Origin: Pseudomonadota bacterium
GTDB taxonomy: Bacteria > Pseudomonadota > Gammaproteobacteria > Xanthomonadales > Xanthomonadaceae
Length of the DNA: 48,557 bases
Direction of reading: 5' to 3'
Assembly: GCA_963205495.1 (NCBI GenBank)
Contig: CAUJIN010000008.1
Span: 1 to 48,557, forward strand
Shown: in pieces, positions 15,527 through 26,558 of the stretch
How positions within the stretch are numbered: the first letter of the stretch is position 1
How the letters are laid out: the number at the start of each line of letters is the position of its first letter
Notes under the pieces: generated by a model
The model's input: the letters and a program-made list of their open reading frames with translations, nothing else
What the model was told of the DNA's origin: nothing
Databases searched by the model: none
Position numbers and translations under genes: made by a program

Positions 15527-16081
15527 TCACCGGTCGTCGGCTTCGGACACCCCCACGTGCACAGCACCGGCGCGACGCTCGAAAACGAAGCGGTAGGCGC
15601 GCAGCACCGGCACTGGGGCACGTTCCAGCGCATTCCCGCAGCTTCCGTCCGCCTCCGCTCCGGGCACCAGCCGGCACAGCAGGCTGGGCATATAGCGCCA
15701 GGTGCGCACGGTCTGCGCCACGGCGGCGTCGAAATCCCGCGCCATTTCGCCTTCGATCATTCCGCATCCGGGCGCATCGCGCAGCGGGCGGCTGGATTCC
15801 ACCTCGCCGCGCTCGCCCACGGTGATTTCCACGCAAACCTCCAGCCGCACCGGCGCGCGTTCCAGCCATTTCGCGGGATAGGGCGGCATCGCGCGCGCAT
15901 CCTCCGCGATGGAGGTCCCCATCCGGAAGTCTTCGCCGGAACTCAGCGCGTGGCGTTCCGCATCCGGCGGCTCGAGCGACGCGAGGGAAACTTCACCGGA
16001 TGCCTGCGGCTTCAGGGACGCGCAGCCGGCCAGAGCCGGAACGATCAAAAAGAAAACTCGGCGAACCGCCGCGACCTTCAT
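15527..16081 (-). CDS. Lipoprotein with TonB C-terminal-like domain
   Basis: A 184-residue protein. MKVAAVRRVFFLIVPALAGCASLK is a lipoprotein signal with lipobox LAGC (Cys at about residue 20). Residues about 70-170 resemble the TonB C-terminal fold: APVRLEVCVEITVGERGEVESSRPLRDAPGC... FDAAVAQTVRTWRYMPSLL...APVPVLRAYRFVFERR. There is no proline-rich arm or N-terminal membrane anchor, so it is not a complete TonB and is more likely an envelope-anchored TonB_C-like domain. It is divergent from dnaG (43 bp apart) and interrupts the usual yqeY-dnaG order. Confidence 0.75.
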   Translation of the reverse strand: MKVAAVRRVFFLIVPALAGCASLKPQASGEVSLASLEPPDAERHALSSGEDFRMGTSIAEDARAMPPYPAKWLERAPVRLEVCVEITVGERGEVESSRPLRDAPGCGMIEGEMARDFDAAVAQTVRTWRYMPSLLCRLVPGAEADGSCGNALERAPVPVLRAYRFVFERRAGAVHVGVSEADDR

Positions 16082-16124
16082 CCGGTTTCCTCGAAACGCG
16101 CCCCTTGCACCCTATCATTCTCCC

Positions 16125-17873
16125 ATGGCCCGCATCCCCGACGCCTTCATCGATGACCTGATCGCCCGCACGGATATCGTCGAGCTGGTGGGCGCGCGCG
16201 TGGCGCTCAAGCGCGCCGGGCGCGAATACCAGGGCCTGTGTCCGTTCCACGACGAGCGCACGCCCAGCTTCACCGTTTCGCCCGCCAAGCAGTTCTACCA
16301 CTGCTTCGGCTGCGGCGCGCACGGCAGCGCGCTGCGCTTCCTGATGGAGTTCGACCGGCTGGAGTTCCTCGACGCGGTCGAGGATCTCGCCAAGCGCGCC
16401 GGGGTCGAGGTGCCGCGCGAGACCCGCCAGCGCAACGAGGACGGCGGCCTGCGGCGCATGTACGAGGTCCTGGACGAGGCGGCGCGCTGGTTCCGCGGAC
16501 AGCTTGCCGCCTCCCGCCGCGCGCAGGACTACTTCGCCCGGCGCGGCATCGACGCGGCCACGCAGGATCGTTTCTCTCTGGGCTATGCGCCGGAAGGCTT
16601 CGACGGCCTCAGGAACGCGCTGGGCACCTCGACCGAGGCGCTGCGCCTTCTGGAGCAGACCGGCATGCTCGCCAGGAGCGACAGCGGCCACGTCTACGAC
16701 CGCTTCCGCGAGCGGGGGATGTTCCCGATCCACGACCGCCGCGGGCGTCCCATCGCCTTCGGCGGGCGCATTCTGGGCAAGACCACGGCGGACGGGCGCG
16801 AGGCCGGCCCCAAGTACCTCAATTCCCCGGAAACCCCGCTGTTCCACAAGGGCCGCGAGCTGTACGGCCTGTGGCAGGTGCGCCAGGCGCATTCGAAGAT
16901 CCCGCGCCTGATCGTGGTCGAGGGCTACATGGACGTGGTGGCGCTGTTCCAGTACGGCATCACCACCGCGGTGGCGACGCTGGGCACCGCCACCACGCCG
17001 GAACATGCGGAGCTGCTGTTCCGCAACGCTGCCGACGTCTTCTTCTGCTTCGACGGGGACCGCGCCGGGCGCGGCGCGGCCTGGCGCGCGGTGGAGTCGG
17101 TGCTGCCGCGCATGAAGGAGGGGCGGCAGGCGGCCTTCCTGTTCCTGCCCGAGGGCGAGGACCCCGATTCGCTGGTGCGCAAGGAGGGCGCCGCCGGCTT
17201 CGACGCGCGGCTGTCCGCCGCCGTGCCGCTGTCGGAATTCTTCTTTTCCGAACTTTCGCAGGACGTGCGTCTGGACACGCTCGACGGGCGCGCGCGCCTG
17301 GCCGAACGCTGCAAGCCGCTGCTGGCGCAGATCCCCGACGGCGCTTTTTCCGACCTCATGCGCCAGCGCCTCGGCGAACTTTGCGGAATAGCCACGAACG
17401 CGCCGGCTCCGGTGATGCCCGCCGTTCCGGCTTTCGCGCGCCGTGCCGCCGGCCACGCCGCCGCGCCGCGCCGCAGCCTGGTGCGCAGCGCCATCACCCT
17501 GCTGTTGCAGAATCCCGCGCTGGCGCTGGCGCTCGAACCGCCCTGGCAGTTTGCCGGCCTGCGCCAGCCCGGCGTGGAGCTCCTGATCGAGCTGCTCGAC
17601 CACATCCGCGCCCACGCCGACGTGGACCTGCGCGCCGGCAACCTGATCGAACATTTTGCCGGACGCGAGGAAGCCGTCGCGCTGGAAAAGCTCGCGCTCG
17701 CCCAGCTTCCCGGCGAGGCCGCGACCTGGCAGCAGGAGCTTTTCGATGCCCTCGCGCAGCTGGCTCGGCAGACCCGCCAGCAGCGGATCGAGGAACTCAT
17801 GGGTCAGGGCGCGCTCGACGAGACGGAAAAGGACGAGCTGCGCGAACTGCTGCGGGCCAGGACCCGCGATTGA
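16125..17873 (+). CDS. dnaG: DNA primase
   Basis: Makes RNA primers at the replication fork. The protein has 582 residues, a typical length. The zinc domain is CPFHDERTPSF...FYHCFGCG (Cys39, His42, Cys60, Cys63). The RNA polymerase core follows, with RFRERGMFPIHDRRGRPIAFGGRIL. TOPRIM motifs are VVEGYMDVVALFQYG and FFCFDGDRAGRGAA. The C-terminal region (TLLLQNPALAL to the end) is the helical DnaB-binding domain. The ATG at 16125 gives the conserved MARIPDAFIDDLIARTDIVELV. Unlike the common rpsU-dnaG-rpoD operon, no sigma-70 gene follows; ppa does. Confidence 0.98.
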   Translation: MARIPDAFIDDLIARTDIVELVGARVALKRAGREYQGLCPFHDERTPSFTVSPAKQFYHCFGCGAHGSALRFLMEFDRLEFLDAVEDLAKRAGVEVPRETRQRNEDGGLRRMYEVLDEAARWFRGQLAASRRAQDYFARRGIDAATQDRFSLGYAPEGFDGLRNALGTSTEALRLLEQTGMLARSDSGHVYDRFRERGMFPIHDRRGRPIAFGGRILGKTTADGREAGPKYLNSPETPLFHKGRELYGLWQVRQAHSKIPRLIVVEGYMDVVALFQYGITTAVATLGTATTPEHAELLFRNAADVFFCFDGDRAGRGAAWRAVESVLPRMKEGRQAAFLFLPEGEDPDSLVRKEGAAGFDARLSAAVPLSEFFFSELSQDVRLDTLDGRARLAERCKPLLAQIPDGAFSDLMRQRLGELCGIATNAPAPVMPAVPAFARRAAGHAAAPRRSLVRSAITLLLQNPALALALEPPWQFAGLRQPGVELLIELLDHIRAHADVDLRAGNLIEHFAGREEAVALEKLALAQLPGEAATWQQELFDALAQLARQTRQQRIEELMGQGALDETEKDELRELLRARTRD

Positions 17874-18005
17874 ACGCGCTCGGCGCCGCGCGCCGGGGTC
17901 GATGATGCGGTGCAGCAAACAATCCCGTATTCTGTCGCCTTCTCCGCGCGCCCGAGGAGTTTGCCGGGGAGCGCACAGGACAAACCAACAGCAAAGGAGT
18001 CCGCC

Positions 18006-18563
18006 ATGGGACTGGGACTGGTCGACGCAGGCCGCGACGTGCCCAACGAGGTCAACGTCATCATCGAAATCCCCAAGGATGCCGAGCCGGTCAAGTACGA
18101 GGTGGACAAGGCCTCCGGCGCGATGTTCGTGGACCGCATCCTCTCCACCCCGATGCGCTATCCGTGCAACTACGGCTATGTGCCGCGCACCCTGGGCGGC
18201 GACGGCGATCCGGTCGATGTGATGGTGATCCTGCCCTTGCCGCTGGTGACCGGCTGCGTGGTGCGCTGCCGCCCGGTGGGCGTGCTGAAGATGACCGACG
18301 AGGCTGGTGGCGACGAGAAGATCCTGGCGGTGCCGGTAGGCAAGATCTTTGCCGGCTACGCCCATATCGAAGACCTCGCGCAGGTGTCGCCGCACTGGCT
18401 CGAGCGCATCGGCCACTTCTTCGAGCACTACAAGGACCTGGAGAAGGGCAAGTGGGTGCGCGTGGACGGCTGGGGCGACGCCGCCGAGGCGCGGCGTGAA
18501 ATCCTCGAATCGCAGCGCCGCTACGAAGCCGCCCCGGCGCACCAGAAGCCGCCGGCGCGCTGA
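18006..18563 (+). CDS. ppa: Inorganic pyrophosphatase (family I)
   Basis: Hydrolyses PPi to two Pi and drives biosynthetic reactions. The protein has 185 residues. IIEIPKDAEPVKYEVDKASGAMFVDR carries the active-site Glu and Lys; MRYPCNYGYVPRTLGGDGDPVDVMVI is the family I signature with the metal-binding aspartates; KILAVPVGKIFAGYAHIEDL and HFFEHYKDLEKGKWVRVDGW follow. AAGGAG lies 6 nt before the ATG, a strong ribosome site for a highly expressed enzyme. A 132-bp gap separates it from dnaG, with a possible TATTCT box at 17928-17933. Confidence 0.97.
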   Translation: MGLGLVDAGRDVPNEVNVIIEIPKDAEPVKYEVDKASGAMFVDRILSTPMRYPCNYGYVPRTLGGDGDPVDVMVILPLPLVTGCVVRCRPVGVLKMTDEAGGDEKILAVPVGKIFAGYAHIEDLAQVSPHWLERIGHFFEHYKDLEKGKWVRVDGWGDAAEARREILESQRRYEAAPAHQKPPAR

Positions 18564-18601
18564 TTCCGGAAAGCGCCCCGAGCGCCCCGCTGCGCAGGCT
18601 C

Positions 18602-19609
18602 TCAGCCGCGTTCGAGCAACCGACGCAAGTCGATGATGGCGGCGTTGGCGCGCGAGATGTAGTTGGCCATCACCAGCGAGTGGTTGGCGAAGAAGCCGAA
18701 CGGCGTGCCGTTGAGCACGATCGGACTGCCCAGCGGCGCCTGGGTTTCCTCCAGCTCGCGGATGATCTGGCGCAGGCTCACCAGCGCGTTCTTGTCGCGC
18801 AGCACCCGGTCGAAGTCCACTTCCACGGCCTTGAGGAACTGCAGCAGCGCCCAGGTGGAACCGCGCGCCTCGTAGAACACGTCGTCGATCTTCGTCCAGG
18901 GCGTGCGCACCACGGTCAGCCCGTCCGGGCCGACTTCTCCGGTGCTGTCGGGGTTGGTGTCGAGCACCGCCTGCCCGGCGCTGGCCGACAGCCGCTGCGA
19001 CAGCGAGCCCAGGCGCTTTTCCACCACGGCAAGCCAGTCGACGAGATTGTCGGCGCGGGCGTAGAAGTTGACCCCGCTGGCCGGGTTCTCGATGCGCGTC
19101 AGATAGGCATCCAGATGCGCGATGCCCTTGCGGTACTGGCTTTCGCTCGAAGGCAGCAGCCAGCGGTCGCTGGGCGAGGAAAACAGCGGGTCGGCCTCGG
19201 CCAGATCGCTGTCCTCCACGCTCTGGGTCTGGGAGCGGGAAAAGTCGTTGCGCAACGCCTTGGACAGGTCGCGCACCTGCACCAGCACGCCGAATTCCCA
19301 GTTGGGCACGTTGTCCATCAGCGCGCCGGGCGACAGCATGTCGTTGGAGAGGTAGCCGCCGCGTTTGTCGAGCAGGGCGCCGGCCACGGCGGCCAGGGTG
19401 CGGACCGTGGCGCTGCCGGTGGCGGGTGTGCGTCCGGCAGCGCGCGCTGTCTCGGCGCTGGTGGCGGGCGTGTCGAGCGGCGCGGGCTCGTGGTCCCACC
19501 ACCACATCAGCGACAGGATGAGGAGCGCCAGCGCGCCACCCAGCACGGTGCCGAGGCGAATGTAGAAGTGGCTGCGTTTGCCGCGCGGCGGGTTGATCGC
19601 GACGTTCAT
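18602..19609 (-). CDS. DUF2333 family membrane-anchored protein
   Basis: A 335-residue protein from the ATG at 19609 (MNVAINPPRGKRSHFYIRLG), chosen because GGAGA lies 7 nt upstream. An upstream in-frame Met would add only unconserved residues. One membrane helix (VLGGALALLILSLMWWW) is followed by a large periplasmic part with WEFGVLVQVRDLSKALRNDFSRSQTQSVED, NFYARADNLVDWLAVVEKRLGSLSQRLS and GSTWALLQFLKAVEVDF. This is the DUF2333 pattern, of unknown function, conserved in gammaproteobacteria. It converges with ppa and is divergent from the DUF349 gene. Confidence 0.85.
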   Translation of the reverse strand: MNVAINPPRGKRSHFYIRLGTVLGGALALLILSLMWWWDHEPAPLDTPATSAETARAAGRTPATGSATVRTLAAVAGALLDKRGGYLSNDMLSPGALMDNVPNWEFGVLVQVRDLSKALRNDFSRSQTQSVEDSDLAEADPLFSSPSDRWLLPSSESQYRKGIAHLDAYLTRIENPASGVNFYARADNLVDWLAVVEKRLGSLSQRLSASAGQAVLDTNPDSTGEVGPDGLTVVRTPWTKIDDVFYEARGSTWALLQFLKAVEVDFDRVLRDKNALVSLRQIIRELEETQAPLGSPIVLNGTPFGFFANHSLVMANYISRANAAIIDLRRLLERG

Positions 19610-19740
19610 GGGCTGTCTCCAGCGTCCGGAAGCCATAGCCTAACCGCAACCTGCCTCCGGCGAGCGCGGGTTCGTGCTACAAGGCGTTCCCGCGCCGCCG
19701 TTTGCGGCGCTTGTGTTCCATCGACCGAGACGCCTTTTCC

Positions 19741-22416
19741 GTGAACTTCTTCTCACTGCTGCGCAAGCCCGCCTGGGAACACAAGGACGCCGCGCGCCGC
19801 GCCGCCGCGGTCGCGGGCGAGGAACACCCCGACCTCCTCGCGCGCCTGCCCGACCTGGCCCGCACCGATCCCGACCCTGCCGTGCGCCTGGCCGCCGTGC
19901 GCCGCATCGACGACCTCAGCCTGCTGGGCGACCGCGCGCGCCACGACGAAGCGGCGAGCGTGCGCGAGCTTGCGCGCCAGCGCTATGTGCAACGGCTGAT
20001 CGATGCCCGCGTGCCGCGCGCCGAGCGCGAGCGCGTGCTGGCGGTGGAAGAGGACAGCGAGATCCTCGCCACGGTGGCGCAACAGGCGCCGGAAGCGGCG
20101 CTGCGCCAGCTCGCCTTCGAGCGCGTTCCGCGCCCCGGGCTGCTGGCCGATCGCTGCGTCACCGATCCGGATCCGGCGCTGCGGCGCTGGCTGCTGGATC
20201 GAATCGAAGATATCTCCACGCTGGAGCGCATCGCCGAGCGCGCGCGCAAGAGCGACAAGCTGCTGTCGCGCACCGCGCGCGAGCGCGTGCAGGCCGCGCG
20301 CCTGGCCGCAGGCGACCCCGCCGCCACAGCTGAACGCGCGCTGGCCATCTGCGAGGAGCTGGACTCGCTGCGCCGTACCGCCGCGCCCGGGGCGCCGGCG
20401 CGCCGCGAGGCGCTGGCGGCCGAATGGGATGCGCTGCGCCCGCGTCTGGACGCGGCCATGGAGCGCCGCGTCGACGGCTACTTCAGCGCCCTCGACGCCG
20501 CGCTCGCGCCGCCGGAACCGGCGCTGCCCCTGCCCGAACCCGAGCCGCTTGCCGAACCGGTTGTCGCCCCGCCCCCGCGTGAACCGGACACCGCGATCGC
20601 GGCCCTGCTGGCCGAGCTGGAAGCGCGCGCCGCGCGCCTGGGCCCGCGCGAGCTGGAAGATCTGGAGCGGCGTTGGCTGGCGCGACTGCGCCAGATCGAG
20701 CCGCTGCTGCCCGAGGAACATGCGCAGGAATCGCGTTTCCGCGCCCGCGCAGGCGCGCTGCACCGCCAGTTCGAGGAGACCGCTCGCAAGCGGCAGGCGG
20801 CGCTGGAAACCCTCGCCGAGCGCGTCGCCCAGCTCGAAGGCGCGATCGGCGCAGGCCACGTCGCCGCCGCGCGCGAGCTGGAGCGGAGCCTGCAATCCGA
20901 CGCGCGCCTGCTGGCCGACCACTTCCCCCGCGGCCTGCGCGGGCGGCTGGCCGAGGCGAATCGCGGGCTGGCCACGCTGGGGCGCTGGCAGCACTGGTCC
21001 GACAACAAGGCGCGCCTGCGCCTGATCGAGGACGCCGAGGCCGTGCCTTCGGCCGGACTGCACCCGGACGCGGTCGCCGCACGGATCAAGGAGCTGCAGG
21101 CCGAATGGCAAAAGCTCGACGAGGCCGCCGGCCGCGACGCCGGCGCACACCCGCTCACCGGACGCTTTCGCGGCGCCTGCCACCGCGCCCTCGCCCCGGC
21201 GCGCCCGTATTTCGAGAAGCGGCGCGAGCTGCGCGGCGCGCGGCGCGAGGAGAGCGAAGCCTTCCTGACCGAGCTGGAGCCGCGTCTGGCGGGTGAAGCG
21301 GCGATCGGCGGGCTTTTGACCCTGCGCCGACAGGTCATCGACCAGCTGCGCCTCGCCGATGAACTGGAGCCGGGCGCGCGGCGCGAGATCGGTCGCCGCC
21401 TGCGCGAGGCGCTGGATCGGGTGAATGCCGCAGTGGCGCGCTGCGAGGCCGAGGCCGAGGCCGGCAAGCGCAAGCTCCTGGCCAACCTGCGCCGCGATCT
21501 GATGCACGCCGAACTGGACGCCGCGCTGCCACTGGCGCGCCAGGCCCAGACCGCGTGGAAGACCCTGCCGCGCGCCGCGCGCAAGGTCGATGACGCGCTC
21601 TGGAAGGAGCTGCGCGAGCTGGTCGATCCCTGGTTCACGCAGTCCGACGCGCGCCAGCGCGAGCAGCGCGCCGCGAAATCCGCCGCGGCCAGCGAAGCGG
21701 GCGAAATCCTCGCCGAACTGGACGCGCTGGCGCGGGCCGATGCGGCCGCGCTGGCCCACGCCGAAGCGCGCTTGGCGGCACTGCAATCGCGCTGGCGTGC
21801 GCTGGCCCAGGCTCAGGCCGAACGCCACGAGCGCCCGGCCCCGGACGAACGACGCCCGGCACGCGGGCCGCGCCGCGCACCGGACCGCGCGGCGCTGGAC
21901 GAGCGCGCCTTCGATCGCGCCGTGGCGCAGGTGCGCGCCGCCTGCGCGCGGCAGGCAGAAGCGCGCAGGCGCGACGAACTGCGCCGGTTGCAGGCGGCCG
22001 GAAGCGTGCTCGATCAGGCCGAGGCGCTCGTGCCCGGCGAGATCGCGGCGCAGCGCGAGGAAATCGCGGCGCGGCTGGAGGCGATGGCGCTTCCTGCCGA
22101 CGCGCGCGCCGCGCTGCAGGCGCGGCTGGACGCGCTGGATGCGGGGGCAGCAGAAGGTGCAGGCGAAGCGCAGGCGCGCGCCGAAGAGCTCACCGTGCTG
22201 GCCGAACTGGCGCAGGAACGCGAGTCCCCCGCCGGCGCGCGCGAACTGCGCCGGCGCATCCAGATCGAGCGCCTTTCGCGCCGCCTTGCCGGGGAAGAGG
22301 TGGGCGACGAGCTGCGCGCCCTGCTGCTGGCGTACGTCGGCCTGCGCGGGGTGCCGCCGTCCTGCCGCAGCGCGCTGGCCGGGCGCTGGCAGGCGCTGCT
22401 CGGCGGGGATGCCTGA
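19741..22416 (+). CDS. DUF349 domain-containing coiled-coil protein
   Basis: An 891-residue, very Arg/Ala/Glu-rich helical protein starting with GTG 19741 (MNFFSLLRKPAWEHKDAARRAAAVA), which resembles the usual Xanthomonadales start of this family. The first about 170 residues have HEAT-like repeats (HPDLLARLPDLARTDPDPAVRLAAVRRI and similar). From about residue 400, DUF349 units follow: HWSDNKARLRLIEDAEAV... ARIKELQAEWQKLDEA... RFRGACHRALAPARPYFEKRRELRGARREE, and more predicted coiled coil up to the end. The function is unknown, and similar long proteins are usually annotated only as DUF349. An alternative start at 19702 adds unlike residues. Confidence 0.85.
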   Translation: MNFFSLLRKPAWEHKDAARRAAAVAGEEHPDLLARLPDLARTDPDPAVRLAAVRRIDDLSLLGDRARHDEAASVRELARQRYVQRLIDARVPRAERERVLAVEEDSEILATVAQQAPEAALRQLAFERVPRPGLLADRCVTDPDPALRRWLLDRIEDISTLERIAERARKSDKLLSRTARERVQAARLAAGDPAATAERALAICEELDSLRRTAAPGAPARREALAAEWDALRPRLDAAMERRVDGYFSALDAALAPPEPALPLPEPEPLAEPVVAPPPREPDTAIAALLAELEARAARLGPRELEDLERRWLARLRQIEPLLPEEHAQESRFRARAGALHRQFEETARKRQAALETLAERVAQLEGAIGAGHVAAARELERSLQSDARLLADHFPRGLRGRLAEANRGLATLGRWQHWSDNKARLRLIEDAEAVPSAGLHPDAVAARIKELQAEWQKLDEAAGRDAGAHPLTGRFRGACHRALAPARPYFEKRRELRGARREESEAFLTELEPRLAGEAAIGGLLTLRRQVIDQLRLADELEPGARREIGRRLREALDRVNAAVARCEAEAEAGKRKLLANLRRDLMHAELDAALPLARQAQTAWKTLPRAARKVDDALWKELRELVDPWFTQSDARQREQRAAKSAAASEAGEILAELDALARADAAALAHAEARLAALQSRWRALAQAQAERHERPAPDERRPARGPRRAPDRAALDERAFDRAVAQVRAACARQAEARRRDELRRLQAAGSVLDQAEALVPGEIAAQREEIAARLEAMALPADARAALQARLDALDAGAAEGAGEAQARAEELTVLAELAQERESPAGARELRRRIQIERLSRRLAGEEVGDELRALLLAYVGLRGVPPSCRSALAGRWQALLGGDA

Positions 22417-22489
22417 GGCCGGTTGGCACTCCATCAGGAACCGACCGGACATTCGCAGTAAACTAGAGGGCTTGCCAAGGAAAGCCCTC

Positions 22490-24270
<1,781 letters not shown>

Positions 24271-24271
<1 letters not shown>

Positions 24272-24858
24272 TGGCCAGGCGCCGCAAGTCGCAGGCCCGG
24301 CGCGGTGGCGACCGCCGCGTGCCGATCTGGATCTGGCTGCTGGGCGGAATGCTGATCGGCCTCGGGCTGTCGGCGGCGCTGCTCATCCACGAGCGCGGCG
24401 GCCGCCTCGCCGGACCGCGCCCGAATCCTTCCGCGCAGGCGCCGCGTGAACCCGAAGCGCCCCTCGCTCCGGCGCCCAAGGCCGAGCCGGAACGACAGAA
24501 GCCGCGCTACGACTTCTACACCCTGCTGCGCGAGCGCGAGACCCGGGTTTCGGACCAGGAACTGGCCGAGAAGGTGCGCGCAGAAACCGCCCAGAAGGCC
24601 GCGGAGCCGGCTCCGCGCGAACGCTACCTGCTGCAGGCCGGCGCCTTCCGCGACCTGCGCGATGCCGACGCGGTGAAGGCGCGCATCGCCCTGGCCGGGC
24701 TGCAGGCGCGGGTGGAAACGGCCAACGTCAACGGTGCGCCGGTCCACCGCGTGCGCCTTGGCCCCTATGCCACGGCGGGCGAACTGGAAGCGGCCAAGCG
24801 CCAGCTCGCCGAGAACGGCGTGCCCGACACCCTCGCGGTGCGCGAGGCGCTGGACTGA
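24271..24858 (+). CDS. SPOR-domain (FtsN-like) cell-division protein
   Basis: A 195-residue protein coupled to argS by a 1-base overlap (TGATG), a conserved argS-SPOR order in gammaproteobacteria. The basic cytoplasmic start MARRRKSQARRGGDRR is followed by one membrane helix (IWIWLLGGMLIGLGLSAALLI), a Pro/Ala-rich periplasmic linker and a short YDFYTLLRERETRVSDQEL box. The C-terminal SPOR domain (ERYLLQAGAFRDLRDADAVKARIALAGLQARVE...HRVRLGPYATAGELEAAKRQLAENG) binds denuded septal peptidoglycan. It is probably FtsN or an FtsN-like divisome protein. Confidence 0.9.
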
Positions 24859-24865
24859 GGCAGCG

Positions 24866-24892
24866 GCCCCGGAGCGCGCGCCGCTCCGGGGC
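24866..24892. terminator. Bidirectional terminator-like hairpin
   Basis: GCCCCGGAGCG (24866-24876) and CGCTCCGGGGC (24882-24892) form a perfect 11-bp stem with a 5-base loop. It lies between the convergent SPOR gene (stop 24858) and the sugar-dehydrogenase-like gene (stop 24904). There is no U-tract. Confidence 0.55.
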
Positions 24893-24903
24893 GTGGATCG
24901 TGC

Positions 24904-26268
24904 TCAGGGGCCTTCGAAACCGTCCTCGAAGACGGCATTGCCCGGTGCCACCGGGGCCACGATGCGGTAGATCTTTCCATCGCCCATCGCGGTGAAATAC
25001 AGGTGCCCGTCCTCGCCCTCGCCGAAGCCGGTGAGGGTGGCGATGGCCGGATTGCTGCTCCAGGTCTTGGCCAGGGTCCAGGTGCCGCCGCTTTCGGTGG
25101 CGGCAAACAGTTTGTCGTAATACGCGTCGGCATAGAACAGCGCGCCGCTGATGCTGGTGTAGGGGCCGCGGTAGCGGTAGCCGCCGGTGATCGACACCCC
25201 GACGTCGTGGTCGTATTCGAGGATCGGATCGGTGCGCCCGGCCAACGTGCACAGATTCGAGGTGCTGCCGCGCACGTGAAAGCCCTCGCAGACCTTCCAG
25301 CCGAAGTTGAGGCCCGCAGCCGAACCCGGCACCAGGTCCATTTCCTCCCAGGCGTTCTGGCCCACATCGCCGATGATGAGATCGTGGTTGACGCGGTCGA
25401 AGCTGAAGCGCCACGGATTGCGCAGGCCGTAGTGGTAGATCTCGTCGCAGGCGCTCGCGTTGCTGCCGGCGTCGCCGGCGAAGGGATTGCCCGCAGGGAT
25501 GCCGTAGGTGCGAAGGTTCGTGTCCGCGCCGCACAGGTCGGCGCCGACCGGCGTATTCGTGCTGTCGACGTCGATGCGCAGCATTTTCCCGAGCAGGGCG
25601 CGGGAGCTTGCGTTGCCCTGCGGCACGCCGCTGGGCGGCGTGCCGGTGAAGCTGCCGCCGGGAGTGCAGCCGGACATGTCACCGGGCACCAGCGCCTGGC
25701 CGGCGTTGCAGGGGTCGTTGCCGCTGCCGCCGTCGCCCATGCCGATGTAGAGATATCCATCCGGACCGAAGTGGATGTCGCCGCCGTTGTGGTTGGAATT
25801 GGGCTGGTAGACCCGCAGGATCACCCGGCCGCTGCTGGCGTCGGCCTGATCCGGGTTGCCGCCGGAAACCGTGTATTCGGCCACCACGGTGTTGCCGCTG
25901 CCGTCGGTGTAGTTGATGTAGAAGCGCCCGTTCGTGGCGTACTGGGGATGGAAGGCCAGGCCCAGCAGGCCGCGCTCTCCGCCGGTGGTGAAGCCCAGCG
26001 GCGGTGCGGTGCCGCCGGAGCCGATGTTGAGGAAGGCCGTCGGCAGCAGGGTTCCGGCGGCGCTGATGACGTTGATGGTGCCGCCCTGGCGCACCACGAA
26101 CAGGCGGTTGCTGCCGTCACCGGCATGGCGCACCGCCAGCGCGCCGCCCACGCCGCCGTTCACGACGGTCTGGAAGGTCACCGCGTCCAGGTCCATCGTG
26201 GCCGCGCCCGTCATGCCGTGGGCCGCGCCCAGCGCCGCCGTCACGCAGAGGGAGAGTAGTCGTTTCAT
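24904..26268 (-). CDS. Secreted PQQ-type sugar dehydrogenase-like beta-propeller with FxDGFE tail
   Basis: A 454-residue protein with signal peptide MKRLLSLCVTAALGAAHGMTGA. The mature part follows the glucose/sorbosone dehydrogenase (GSDH) propeller: GGERGLLGLAFHPQYATNGRFYINYTD, NSNHNGGDIHFGPDGYLYIGMGDGG (with the HNGG... metal/PQQ region), LLGKMLRIDV, YHYGLRNPWRFSFDRVNHDLIIGDVGQNAWEEMDLV and LNFGWKVCEGFH, then YDHDVGVSITGGYRYRG. Family members oxidise aldose sugars, or in eukaryotes act non-catalytically. The last residues AVFEDGFEGP match the C-terminal motif of the beta-helix protein at 1472. It is divergent from a Pho-box-preceded TonB receptor; a link through gluconate-based phosphate release is speculation only. 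Confidence 0.82.
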   Translation of the reverse strand: MKRLLSLCVTAALGAAHGMTGAATMDLDAVTFQTVVNGGVGGALAVRHAGDGSNRLFVVRQGGTINVISAAGTLLPTAFLNIGSGGTAPPLGFTTGGERGLLGLAFHPQYATNGRFYINYTDGSGNTVVAEYTVSGGNPDQADASSGRVILRVYQPNSNHNGGDIHFGPDGYLYIGMGDGGSGNDPCNAGQALVPGDMSGCTPGGSFTGTPPSGVPQGNASSRALLGKMLRIDVDSTNTPVGADLCGADTNLRTYGIPAGNPFAGDAGSNASACDEIYHYGLRNPWRFSFDRVNHDLIIGDVGQNAWEEMDLVPGSAAGLNFGWKVCEGFHVRGSTSNLCTLAGRTDPILEYDHDVGVSITGGYRYRGPYTSISGALFYADAYYDKLFAATESGGTWTLAKTWSSNPAIATLTGFGEGEDGHLYFTAMGDGKIYRIVAPVAPGNAVFEDGFEGP

Positions 26269-26452
26269 CGGAAATGCATCCGTAGTGATGGGGCGGCCAC
26301 GTCTTGCAGGACCGCGCCCCGTGGCCCCCCGCGCGGCGATTTATATCCCAGTGCGCATCGGCCGGGCGCGGTCTGCCGCTGCCGATTCGCCAGCGGTATC
26401 CCCGCCCCGACCAGCGGCGCCGGGCGCATCCGTGGCGGCCGAAGGAAGCGCC

Positions 26453-26486
26453 CTGTCACGCTCCTGTCATGCCGGTTTCCTATCGT
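26453..26486 (+). promoter_or_regulatory. Pho box promoter of the TonB-dependent receptor
   Basis: CTGTCAC (26453-26459), a 4-base spacer and CTGTCAT (26464-26470) form an almost ideal PhoB binding site (two 7-bp repeats at 11-bp spacing). Exactly 10 bp later is TATCGT (26481-26486), a -10 box in the position used by PhoB-activated promoters, where the Pho box replaces the -35 box. The receptor ATG is at 26559. Confidence 0.82.
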
Positions 26487-26558
26487 GCCCCGCCCGCTGC
26501 ACCGGGCGGCGCGCGCCGCAGCACCGGTGCGGAGGTTCCTCCTCCCTGCCTTCCTGCC

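Noticed and set aside
15993..19649. Long minus-strand open reading frame of over 1200 codons across dnaG and ppa
   Set aside because: It is the antisense shadow of dnaG and ppa in high-GC DNA: no family match, and it includes the DUF2333 sequence in a different frame.
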